Below are positions 9,311-16,461 of a DNA stretch of 64,000 nucleotides, in pieces. Position 1 is the stretch's first letter; every line of letters starts with the position of its first letter. The stretch is from Pseudomonas protegens. GTDB lineage: Bacteria > Pseudomonadota > Gammaproteobacteria > Pseudomonadales > Pseudomonadaceae. The notes beneath the pieces are model-generated. The model worked only from the letters and a program-made list of their open reading frames with translations, had not been told where the DNA came from and did no database searches. Location of the stretch: contig NZ_CP031396.1 in assembly GCF_003363755.1 (NCBI RefSeq), positions 5,240,501 through 5,304,500 on the forward strand, in the 5' to 3' direction. Made by a program: the position numbers and the translations under genes.

Positions 9311-12165
9311 GTAACCGCCAGGATCTGCTCGCGGGCAACCATCTGGTCAACCGCGCCGGCGGCATCATCGCCGGGCGCGACGTGACCCTGACCACCACCC
9401 AGGGCGACGTGATCAACGACCGCACCCTGACCACCCACCAGAGCAGCAGCGAAGACTACGTCCGCGAGCAGCGTCGCGACTTCCTCGACAGCGCCGCCCG
9501 TATCGAAGCCGGCAACAGCCTGAGCATCAATGCCGAACGGGACTTCGATAGCAACGGCAGCGTCCTGCACAGCGGTGGCGACACCCGCATCAAGGCCGGT
9601 CGCAACGTCAGCCTCAACGCCGTCGAACAAGTGGTCAGCAACGACCGCGGCATCGGCAACCTCGACCAGAGCAAAACCCAGCACGGCGCCACCCTGGAGA
9701 GCGGCGGTGACCTAAGCATTGAGGCCGGAGGCAACGTCACCGCCATCGCCAGCCAGATCGACGCCGAGGGTGACGTCTCGATGACGGCCAAGGACCACCT
9801 GACCCTGGCCTCGGCCGCCAATGAACAACACTGGGCCAGCAAGACCGGTACCACCAAGAGCGAAGAGGATCGCGTCCACCAACAAGCCACCACGGTGACG
9901 GCGGGCGGGGATGTGACGCTCAAGGCTGGCCAGGACATGACCCTGATTTCCAGCAAGGTCAAGGCTGGAGATGAAGCCTATCTGGTGGCCGGTGGCGAAC
10001 TGAACCTGCTGGCGGAGCAGGACAGTGAGCATTCGCTGTATGACATGAAGAAGAAGGGAGGCTTTGGCAACCTGCAGACCCAGCGTGACGAAGTCACCCG
10101 CACCACACATATCGGCAGCGAAATCAGTGCCGGTGGCAACCTGACGCTCAAGAGCGACGGTGACCAGAGGTATCAGGTTGCCAAGCTGGAGAGCGGCAAG
10201 GACATCACCCTGGATAGCGGCGGCGCTATCACATTCGAAGCTGTCAAGGATCTACACCAAGAGAGCCACGAGAAGAGCAAGAGCAGCTTCGTCTGGAACT
10301 CGATGAGTGGCAAAGGCAACACCGATGAAACGTTGCTGCAAAGCCAACTGATCGCCCATGGCGATATTGTGATCAAGGCCGTTGAGGGGCTGAAGATCGA
10401 TATCAAGCAGGTCAACCAACAGAGCGTTAGTCAGGCCATCGACGCTATGGTGCAGGCCGACCCGCAACTGGCCTGGATCAAGGAGATGGAGGCGCGTGGT
10501 GACGTCGACTGGCGGCAGGTGAAAGAGCTGCACGACAGTTTCAAATACAGCCACTCTGGGCTGGGCGGTGGAGCAGCCATCATCATCGCTATTGTCGTCG
10601 CCTACTTCACCGCCGGTGCAGCGAGCGGACTCATTGGCAGTGCAGCTAGTGCTACGGCCGGTTCAGGTAGTGCCATGGCAGCCGGTACGGCGGCGACAGC
10701 AACTACGGCGGCCACTTCAGCTGGTTGGGCAAACGTGGCACTCACAGCCATAGCCTCTTCCGCCGCCGGATCAACGGCCGTCAGCACCATCAATAACAAA
10801 GGCAACCTTGGAGCGGTAGTCAAAGACATCACCTCGAAAGATGCACTGAAGGGTTATGTTGTGACCGGCGTAACGGCCGGCCTGACAGCTGGTCTTTATG
10901 ACCAATGGACTGGCACCGAGACCGCAACAGGTACCTCTCCGGCTATTGACGGTCATGCCGGGCAACTGGCCAATAGCGGCACCGTCACCGGCGCCACGCT
11001 CAACATTTGGCAGGGCATTGGCCAGTTTGCCGCCAACCAAGCGCTACAGAATGGCACCTCAGTCTTGCTAGAGCGCGCGTTAGGCGGCGATGCCAAACTA
11101 AGCGACGCCCTGCGCACCAGCTTGGCTAACGCCTTCACCGCAGCAGGGTTCAATTGGGTCGGTGACCAGAGCGGGCCCGAAAAATGGGACCTCAAAGAGG
11201 GCCGCCTGCCCAAGATCGGTCTGCACGCTATCATGGGCGGCCTTGCAGCGGAGGCGGCGGGCGGCGACTTCAAGACAGGTGCCTTGGCTGCTGGAGTGAA
11301 CGAGGCACTGGTTGGCTCGCTGTGGGATCAATACAGGCAGATGTCCTACGATGAGAGAAAAAAGCTACTTGTGATGAACTCGCAAGTGCTCGGTGTGCTG
11401 GCCGCCGCCGCGCAAGGCGGGGACGAGAAAGCCATGCAGACTGGCGCCTGGGTGGCGGGGAATGCTACGCAGTACAACTTCTTTGAATACCTGCCTCCAG
11501 GTTTGGCAGAGTATGGACAGGCAGTCACTACACTCACGGAGAGCATGCAGCAGCAAGGAGCAACTGCTGATGAAATAGCTCAGGCAAAGCTGGATCTTGC
11601 TCGAAGTCGAGGTTTCGAAGGTGTTCAACCTGCTACTGAATTCACCAAGGCTTGGGCTATGTTCATGGCCGGTGAGCTCACTGGCATGGGGCTGGCTGCG
11701 GCGTTAGGTAAGTTTTTGTCGGGAGGTGTACGAGGGGAAGTTGCAGCGGGGCAGGCTGCAAAAGCGACAGGCGAAGCTGTCACTCAGATCCCCGGTCGAG
11801 TACAGTCTCGGATAAATATTGCCAATGGTCGCACGGAAACCACTCCGCTTCGTGATACCGGTAAGCCAGTATCTGCGGGCTTTGATCATGTGCTGAAAGG
11901 TCATTTTGGCGTAGAAGTCTCCAACTCCCGTTCGGTGTTTACTATCAGCCAAAATGAGTTGAAGGGAGTTCTTCAGAGTAGTTCAGTCGTTAAATCACCA
12001 GTTACTGCGTTACCAGATGGTCAGTTTGTAAGGACTGTTGATACAGGCAGGATCGTTGGCACTACTACGCTGAAAGATGGAGGTCTTCCTACTTCAGTGA
12101 TAAAGGTGTTTACCGATAGGGCTGGCAACTTAATAACCACCTTCCCAGTTAAGGCGATGAACTGA
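8821..12165 (+). CDS. 5'-truncated orphan CdiA fragment with its own toxin tip (CdiA-CT2)
   Basis: The 1,114-residue frame lacks a signal peptide and TPS domain; the ATG corresponds to an internal Met of the main cdiA and has no clear ribosome site. An in-frame TGA precedes it at 8803. Residues 1-165 match the main CdiA, then divergent hemagglutinin repeats run to about 540. A small-residue hydrophobic segment (about 580-650) follows, then a DUF637-like region ('KIGLHAIMGGLAAEAAGGDF', about 800-825) and a pretoxin-like motif 'GAWVAGNATQYNFFEY' near 880. The last 95 residues form a toxin-like tip ('GFDHVLKGHFG' ... 'VIKVFTDRAGNLITTFPV'), possibly an RNase of the BECR type, low confidence. It is probably silent unless recombined into cdiA. 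Confidence 0.8.
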   Translation: MSSDYLLSNLGYNPEDSTKRLGDGFYEQKLIQQAMVARTGQRFIDGQDSNEKLFKHLMDNAIQSKQQLDLSVGVTLTSEQIAALTHDIVWLESHEVNGEQVLVPVLYLAQANNRLAPNGSLIAGKDVSLIAGKDLNNVGTLRAANDLSAVAGENLVNSGLVEAGNRQDLLAGNHLVNRAGGIIAGRDVTLTTTQGDVINDRTLTTHQSSSEDYVREQRRDFLDSAARIEAGNSLSINAERDFDSNGSVLHSGGDTRIKAGRNVSLNAVEQVVSNDRGIGNLDQSKTQHGATLESGGDLSIEAGGNVTAIASQIDAEGDVSMTAKDHLTLASAANEQHWASKTGTTKSEEDRVHQQATTVTAGGDVTLKAGQDMTLISSKVKAGDEAYLVAGGELNLLAEQDSEHSLYDMKKKGGFGNLQTQRDEVTRTTHIGSEISAGGNLTLKSDGDQRYQVAKLESGKDITLDSGGAITFEAVKDLHQESHEKSKSSFVWNSMSGKGNTDETLLQSQLIAHGDIVIKAVEGLKIDIKQVNQQSVSQAIDAMVQADPQLAWIKEMEARGDVDWRQVKELHDSFKYSHSGLGGGAAIIIAIVVAYFTAGAASGLIGSAASATAGSGSAMAAGTAATATTAATSAGWANVALTAIASSAAGSTAVSTINNKGNLGAVVKDITSKDALKGYVVTGVTAGLTAGLYDQWTGTETATGTSPAIDGHAGQLANSGTVTGATLNIWQGIGQFAANQALQNGTSVLLERALGGDAKLSDALRTSLANAFTAAGFNWVGDQSGPEKWDLKEGRLPKIGLHAIMGGLAAEAAGGDFKTGALAAGVNEALVGSLWDQYRQMSYDERKKLLVMNSQVLGVLAAAAQGGDEKAMQTGAWVAGNATQYNFFEYLPPGLAEYGQAVTTLTESMQQQGATADEIAQAKLDLARSRGFEGVQPATEFTKAWAMFMAGELTGMGLAAALGKFLSGGVRGEVAAGQAAKATGEAVTQIPGRVQSRINIANGRTETTPLRDTGKPVSAGFDHVLKGHFGVEVSNSRSVFTISQNELKGVLQSSSVVKSPVTALPDGQFVRTVDTGRIVGTTTLKDGGLPTSVIKVFTDRAGNLITTFPVKAMN

Positions 12166-12677
12166 TGCGATCTCTTCCTATGCATGTGTGGCGTGAACTT
12201 CAGTCGGCTGTGATGCTGCTTAGTGAGGAATCATCACTAAGAGATGTTCTTGTGGTGATTCTTTCGTGGGTTAGGGGCAATTATAAGTATTTTACTGTTG
12301 AGCCGTTTTCGAGCTACGGATTCGATGAGTTTTCACATGTGAACGAAAATTTAATGCCTGTTGATTATTCATCATTTTCACCTAGTGATATAGCACACTT
12401 CAAAAAAGTAATTTTGGAATGTCAGGCTAAAGAAGCTGAGTCTATTGCGCGGTTTCTACGCGATACAATGGAGGCGTTGATAACTGTCGAATTGGATAAG
12501 AAATGCCCTAGGTGTGAGTCTGATGGGATGCGCGTTTTTATAGGTAGGCATAACGGGCTATTGGCTTATCAGTGTAACGTTTGTGGTCATTCCCATTACA
12601 TAGATGGGTCTAAGGTAGAAGTTGGTGGATTAGAGTTTGCGGATGAAGTGAAGTTGCGAAATATTGGCGTGATTTAA
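12165..12677 (+). CDS. Probable immunity protein for CdiA-CT2, with zinc-ribbon motif
   Basis: This 170-residue protein starts at an ATG sharing one base with the cdiA fragment stop (TGATG), so it is translationally coupled. The C-terminal third contains two CxxC pairs, CPRC (114-117) and CNVC (137-140), the spacing of a zinc ribbon. No signal or membrane segment is visible. AT-rich like the other module genes. The immunity role is inferred from position directly after a toxin tip. The name of the family is unknown to me. Confidence 0.7.
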   Translation: MRSLPMHVWRELQSAVMLLSEESSLRDVLVVILSWVRGNYKYFTVEPFSSYGFDEFSHVNENLMPVDYSSFSPSDIAHFKKVILECQAKEAESIARFLRDTMEALITVELDKKCPRCESDGMRVFIGRHNGLLAYQCNVCGHSHYIDGSKVEVGGLEFADEVKLRNIGVI

Positions 12678-12678
12678 T

Positions 12679-13033
12679 GCTGCAAAAGGTAAACTTAGAA
12701 TAGATCCAAATGGAAGTTTCTCTCAGTCAGGGATAAATTCTGCATACTATATGGCTGCTCAAGGTAAAAAAAGTTGAGCTGCGTCGCCCTGTTGGCACGA
12801 GAGCAGAAGGGAAAACTTCAGATCTTCTGGTCGATGGTGTTAGCTATGATGTATATACCCCTACAACGGGTAATGCGGACCGAATAATTTCTGCGATAGC
12901 AAAGAAAAATACGCAAGCTAAGGGGATTGTTCTAGGTTTATCTAGAAGCACCGTTACCAGAGAGCAGTTGGGAGATGTCCTGCGGAGAGTTAATGGTTCA
13001 GGGGCGAAAAAATTAATGATATCGTTATCATAG
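12679..13033 (+). pseudogene. Orphan toxin tip fragment resembling CdiA tRNase (PDDEXK-type)
   Basis: The fragment begins at codons for AAKG right after the previous immunity stop and has no start codon. Frame 1 runs to TGA 12775-12777. Deleting one A from the A7 run (12766-12772) joins it to frame 2, which reads 'VELRRPVGTRAEGKTSDLLV' and 'SYDVYTPTTGNADRIISAIA' to TAG 13031-13033. The E...D...'YDVYTP' ... 'KKNTQAKGIVL' order resembles the C-terminal tRNase domain of Burkholderia-type CdiA (CdiA_C family); this is recognition by eye. It is followed by an intact small gene, likely its immunity partner. Confidence 0.65.
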
Positions 13034-13042
13034 GTAACTGAA

Positions 13043-13270
13043 ATGCCATCAATGCTCTGTAAATGTGATAATAAGTTAAGTTTTGGTGAGATACCGAATC
13101 CAATTGAATGGCTTTTTATTTCAGATGAGAAATTTGACAAGTTCCAAGGGGGGGGGTTGGAGGCGATTTATCGAGAGATGAATAGTGCCCTAAAGTGTTC
13201 TCGTTGTGGAAGATTATGGGTGTTTTGGAACGGCTTTGATTCTGCCCCAGTGTCATATATTCAAGAATAG
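13043..13270 (+). CDS. Small Cys-rich orphan immunity protein
   Basis: This 75-residue protein starts 'MPSMLCKCDNKLSF' and carries CKC near the N-terminus and CSRC near residue 53, a possible zinc-binding pair. An AGGTA box lies upstream and the start is 9 bases after the decayed tRNase-like fragment. It keeps an intact frame although its toxin partner is broken, consistent with retention of immunity as protection against neighbours. Confidence 0.65.
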   Translation: MPSMLCKCDNKLSFGEIPNPIEWLFISDEKFDKFQGGGLEAIYREMNSALKCSRCGRLWVFWNGFDSAPVSYIQE

Positions 13271-13642
13271 TTAGTTATTCTCAGTGAAGTCGCGGCAAAA
13301 GGAATACCTACACCTAAAGACTTTCCTGAGGTCTCAACAAAAATAAGCCAGAGGCAGAATCGTCATACTGCAGGGACACAGCAGCTTGAGGAGCGGGGGA
13401 GCGTTGGTTTCGTGAACAGTGTTTCAGATGCTCAAAAAGTGCTTGACGCTTACCACTCCGGCCAAGTGAAAATCCCAGGAAAGAATGGTCAAGGTTTTCC
13501 AGTGGTTAAATTTGAGGGTGTTACTGGAACTAACGTGAATCTCGGCGTTGGTATAACTGATCAGCCGACTAACGTATTTGTTATCAAGGGAACAAAAAAG
13601 CCGAGCATTGTCCCCACAAATCCAAACTGGAGTCAGAAATGA
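13271..13642 (+). pseudogene. Orphan toxin tip fragment, polymorphic toxin type 50-like
   Basis: From the preceding stop the frame is open: 'LVILSEVAAKGIPTPKDF', then 'RQNRHTAGTQQLEERGSVGF', ending at 13642. There is no start before an internal ATG at 13412, which would remove the conserved 'RQNRH' region. The 'RQNRHxxGT' opening and the later 'NLGVGITDQPTNVFVIKGTK' resemble predicted RNase toxins of the Ntox50 group; tentative. The reading frame is undamaged, so this is a stored C-terminal cassette rather than a decayed one. The stop overlaps the next start (ATGA). Confidence 0.65.
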
Positions 13643-13956
13643 GTGATCAGCCTGTGCTGGAAGATTGGAACTTTCAAGTGCTAATGCTTGTTCAGGCGTT
13701 GGTAGGGGCGGTCTCTGCCAACTTTAGAATGGTCGCATTGCTGTGGTGTGGCGATGAGTGGGTATTGAGGTTCTATCTTGAAGAGAACCTTGAGGACGAT
13801 GTCGAGGAGATTGAAGATATTGTTTGTCAATATACGGCATATCAAAATTCTAGCTTGAGATGCCGTTCTGAATTAATTGTGGGTAGCGAAAGACTTCCGG
13901 TGTTATCTGAGCTTGGGCGGGTCGTGTACCGTCGCAAAGAGGCCATTGGCAGTTAG
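13639..13956 (+). CDS. Probable immunity protein for the type 50-like orphan toxin
   Basis: This 105-residue, acidic protein ('VLRFYLEENLEDDVEEIEDI') overlaps the toxin fragment stop by four bases (ATGA), the standard toxin-to-immunity junction. No membrane segment or signal peptide. Family unknown to me. Immunity role inferred from coupling. Confidence 0.7.
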   Translation: MSDQPVLEDWNFQVLMLVQALVGAVSANFRMVALLWCGDEWVLRFYLEENLEDDVEEIEDIVCQYTAYQNSSLRCRSELIVGSERLPVLSELGRVVYRRKEAIGS

Positions 13957-14262
13957 TTGCTGCAAAAGGAACTGCGGCTCAAAAAATAGAAAGTACAAGT
14001 ATTGAGTTTCTACCGAAGGCTACTCGGAATAGCGCGAATCAAATTGAGGCTAGCATTACGTCTAGCAGTGCTATAAAAACACTTAAGTCCAATGGCTATA
14101 AGAAAACTATTTCTCAAGATGGAACTGTGACAGTGTTAAGCAATGGATAAAAAAACATATCAGTTTTATCCATCCTCTACATCAATAGGACAGCCTTCAG
14201 CCTCGCTGACGATTGAGGGTGTTAAAAAAGCAGTCACAAAAATTCAATTTAGTGAGGATTAA
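13956..14262 (+). pseudogene. Frameshifted orphan toxin tip fragment
   Basis: The fragment opens with 'VAAKGTAAQKIESTSIEFLP' directly at the preceding immunity stop and has no start codon. Frame 3 ends at TAA 14148-14150. An overlapping frame 1 (ATG 14143) continues as 'DKKTYQFYPSSTSIGQPSAS' to TAA 14260-14262. Removal of one G at the GG near 14146 fuses both parts into a tip of about 100 residues. The 'KTYQFYPSSTS' segment looks like a continuation of the same domain rather than a separate gene. Toxin activity unknown. Confidence 0.6.
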
Positions 14263-14264
14263 TT

Positions 14265-14858
14265 ATGGGCGTGTCAGTGATAGATGCTGAGGGTTGTCGC
14301 CATTTAGTTGATGGCTTGTCTAAGCTTATCGATTTTGAGAAAGCCTTACCGGCTAATATGTTTTTTGGTGATGAACTTGGCTTTTGGTTTTTCGAAAGAC
14401 CATTATTTGATTTTTTAGATTCGTTTTCAGGTCTGATTCGAGTTGATTTATTAAGTTCTAACTCGGATGTTTTAATTAAATTTTCTGGTTGTGATCTTAT
14501 AAGTAGTTCCTGCTTTTCACTTGGTGATAGCGATATTGAGTCTGACGTATTATCTATTCAAGAAGGCTTTCGTGATTTTTTGGTGGGAGGGGCGGCTATC
14601 CGATAGTAATCTTTAATGATGGGTTTGATTGGGTGGCTTTTGAAAGTGCCCATGAGAAAATTGGTGTGATTGGTGTTAGAATTAGTGCTCTTAAGCATAG
14701 TTTTGTTGAATTCTTAGATTCGAATTTTGTCTCGGCTAAAGACATTGTCGAGTTGTCTGCTGGCCATTCTGCTGATTCTCGAACCGCTGAGGCTTTACGG
14801 AAATCTTATATATCAACTTTCTGATTCTGATAGTTGGCTTAGAGTTGGTTTGTTCTGA
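14265..14858 (+). pseudogene. Orphan immunity gene with two compensating frameshifts
   Basis: An ATG at 14265 with upstream GAGG opens 113 codons that end at 14606. The frame-2 continuation ('GGYPIVIFNDGFDWVAFESA') runs to 14824, and a frame-3 end ('YGNLIYQLSDSDSWLRVGLF') runs to TGA 14856-14858. Restoring one G near the GGGG run at about 14588-14594 and removing one base near 14790-14797 yields a single protein of about 197 residues. The net frame is conserved, which supports one ancestral gene. The short ORFs 14265-14606 and 14633-14824 are its pieces. It follows a toxin fragment, so immunity is likely. Confidence 0.5.
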
Positions 14859-14860
14859 GT

Positions 14861-14890
14861 AAATCACCCCCGGTTTAACCGGAGTGATTT
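14861..14890. terminator. Hairpin terminator after the frameshifted immunity gene
   Basis: AAATCAC..CCGG and CCGG.GTGATTT form a long stem around a TTTAA loop, with ATTTTA following on the plus strand. It lies 2 bases after the TGA of the reconstructed immunity gene. Confidence 0.7.
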
Positions 14891-14893
14891 ATT

Positions 14894-14956
14894 TTACTCC
14901 GCCGTAATCACCAAACACCCCTTCAACACTCGAGCTTTAACGTTCTCGTTCACCAT
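14894..14956 (-). other. Possible 3' remnant of a minus-strand small gene
   Basis: A 20-codon frame on the minus strand reads 'MVNENVKARVLKGCLVITAE' and stops just before the hairpin at 14861-14890. It has no credible ribosome site and an in-frame stop a few codons upstream, so at best it is the tail of a lost gene. Low confidence. Confidence 0.25.
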
Positions 14957-15004
14957 GCTAAGGAGTGGCTGAGTTCAAAAGGGATGTTTTTAAGGAGTAT
15001 TAAT

Positions 15005-15418
15005 ATGGGTAGCCAAGCATCTGTAGATGTAAGTCTGTCTCGGCCTTGTAGTCCAAAAGATATAGTGATGGCACTACTTGATTCTGGGTGGAGTTTTGAT
15101 TTTGAAGGGGATGTCCTATTTTTGTTGTCATCAGATATTGACTCTTATGATTGGCAGAAAGAGTATGCTGAGCATTTCAACTTAAAGGAATTTCTCGACT
15201 CTCATTCGCCATTCGGGAGGATTGGTATTGCTATGGTTTTTGATGGTAGGTTTGGAGGGGAGTTCTTAATTAGTCGGGATTGTATATCCTTGTCTATTTC
15301 AATAAATAGAATTTGTGTTTTTGGCACTGTGCCGGATTTTACTGAGTATGTTTTTAGACTTAAGGGAGTTGTGAGTGGTTTTGGTTTTTCTGATATTAGA
15401 TGTGAATATGTTTCTTGA
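15005..15418 (+). CDS. Orphan immunity-type hypothetical protein
   Basis: This 137-residue AT-rich gene is assigned the ATG at 15005 because a TAAGGAG box sits 8 bases upstream; an earlier in-frame ATG at 14984 has none. The protein ('MGSQASVDVSLSRPCSPKD') shows alternating beta-strand-like patterns and no membrane segment. I recognise no family. Its setting between other orphan modules suggests an immunity gene whose toxin has been lost. Confidence 0.6.
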   Translation: MGSQASVDVSLSRPCSPKDIVMALLDSGWSFDFEGDVLFLLSSDIDSYDWQKEYAEHFNLKEFLDSHSPFGRIGIAMVFDGRFGGEFLISRDCISLSISINRICVFGTVPDFTEYVFRLKGVVSGFGFSDIRCEYVS

Positions 15419-15516
15419 CTGATGTTTGGTGTAAAGAAACTGATGTTGATGATACTTTGCTGGCTGGAAGAGGGGTTGCTTCGGAAAATAAGAGCAACTA
15501 TCTTGTCACGAACTGA
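15415..15516 (+). other. Open-frame remnant between orphan modules
   Basis: A 33-codon frame ('LTDVWCKETDVDDTLLAGRG') overlaps the previous stop and ends at 15516. It has no start codon and could be a toxin or immunity tail brought in by recombination. Nothing else is visible before the terminator at 15536. Confidence 0.3.
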
Positions 15517-15535
15517 GCGTCGAAGAGTACGAGAG

Positions 15536-15565
15536 AAAAATCGCGACTTTCAAGCCGCGATTTTT
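15536..15565. terminator. Terminator homologous to the one at 8176
   Basis: AAAAATCGCG pairs perfectly with CGCGATTTTT around the loop ACTTTCAAGC, which is identical to the loop at 8184-8193. The flanks (GAGAGAAA..., ...TTTTGCTT.CTGA) also match, so the two hairpins are homologous with compensatory stem changes. Confidence 0.8.
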
Positions 15566-15570
15566 GCTTG

Positions 15571-15696
15571 CTGATGTACCTGCTCCTGTATTCACCTTGT
15601 TGTAAAATCCATCAAATCATACCCGCCGCGTAGCAAAATTCTGCACGCCAGTGACATTTTCTATAGCACTACTTTGCATTTGGGCGCTTTATCAGA
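15571..15696 (-). pseudogene. Decayed third copy of the small minus-strand gene
   Basis: The plus-strand sequence from GCTGATGTACCTGCTCCTG onward follows 8211-8335 base by base with many substitutions (for example the CATCAAATCA.ACCC block), then stops at about 15696 where toxin-tail sequence begins. It covers only the 3' part of the gene. Confidence 0.75.
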
Positions 15697-15771
15697 TGGT
15701 GTATAGAAAATGCCGCGTTGAATGAAGCGTCTCGTCAAAAACTAATAGACTTGTTTAATGGCAAAAAATGA
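15697..15771 (+). pseudogene. Last 24 codons of an orphan toxin tip
   Basis: Immediately after the decayed small gene, frame 1 reads 'WCIENAALNEASRQKLIDLF' and ends with TGA at 15769-15771, overlapping the next ATG (ATGA). The overlap is the same as at other toxin/immunity junctions in the array, so this looks like the stub of a toxin whose remainder was deleted. Confidence 0.5.
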
Positions 15772-16184
15772 ATATTTCAATATTTGAAGTCTCGATCAGA
15801 AAAGAAATCAATATGAGCGAAATTTCGGTTGCACTTACGTATTTTTTTGAATTTTCGGATTTTAATGCTTTAAGTGTCGATGCTTTTTGGGCGTTGTCAG
15901 AAGTTATGCAGGAAAAATCTATCGGAGTCAGGCTGGAATATAGTGATGTGGGTTTTAGGACTTTGGCTATATTCTATTGCTGCTTTGAAGTTGTTGGCGA
16001 GGTTCTGGCTGGGTTTGCGAAATATCTTGCTGAGAACTTTGGAACTGAAGTTGCTGTAGGTGATTACCTTCATAAAGCTGATGTGGTTAATGATAGGTTT
16101 ATAATTTTTCAAGCTGACGGGAGTAGAAAGTTTGGCTTTGAGAAAGGCGATAGTGATGGATTTGATATTGATGTTGTCGACTAA
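15768..16184 (+). CDS. Orphan immunity-type hypothetical protein
   Basis: This 138-residue acidic protein overlaps the toxin stub by four bases (ATGA), which favours the start at 15768. An alternative ATG at 15813 ('MSEISVALTYFFEF') lacks a clear ribosome site. The C-terminus is Asp-rich ('KGDSDGFDIDVVD'). No domain recognised. Immunity role is inferred from the coupling to a toxin-like tail. Confidence 0.6.
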   Translation: MNISIFEVSIRKEINMSEISVALTYFFEFSDFNALSVDAFWALSEVMQEKSIGVRLEYSDVGFRTLAIFYCCFEVVGEVLAGFAKYLAENFGTEVAVGDYLHKADVVNDRFIIFQADGSRKFGFEKGDSDGFDIDVVD

Positions 16185-16201
16185 CCCTGAGGAGGATCGG
16201 C

Positions 16202-16318
16202 GTGAGCGAGCTAATGAAGGATAGTGATGTTGTAAGTGGTTTCTTGAAAATGTTGATGTGTGCATATGGCGGCGATACCTCAGCAGAATTAAAGCTGAGG
16301 TTGTTGGTGATTTGTTAG
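16202..16318 (+). CDS. Small ORF, probably a truncated immunity or toxin gene
   Basis: A GTG preceded by GAGGAGG at good spacing opens 38 codons ('MSELMKDSDVVSGFLKMLMC'). The frame then stops, while another frame continues with sensible sequence for about 40 codons, so it may be a frameshifted longer gene. It follows an immunity gene by 17 bases. Function unknown. Confidence 0.4.
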   Translation: MSELMKDSDVVSGFLKMLMCAYGGDTSAELKLRLLVIC

Positions 16319-16392
16319 GGATCTGTGTGATAAGAAACTTAAGAGAAATCGAGGTAAGGCTGCCACGAATGCGGAAGACCGGAGTTGAAAGT

Positions 16393-16418
16393 GCGGGCGT
16401 CTCTGGCAGAGCGCCCGC
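16393..16418. terminator. Strong GC-rich hairpin at the end of the CDI array
   Basis: GCGGGCG / CGCCCGC with an inner CTCT / AGAG pairing forms a nearly continuous stem. There is no T tract, so it may act as a transcript end-protecting or Rho-assisted terminator between the array and the convergent gene. Confidence 0.5.
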
Positions 16419-16461
16419 AGCGGTTGGATAAAGGAGGTGGATTTATAATGCCCCTGTCTGT

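Noticed and set aside
14984..15004. Earlier ATG for the 15005 gene
   Set aside because: No ribosome site before 14984, whereas TAAGGAG stands at good distance before 15005.
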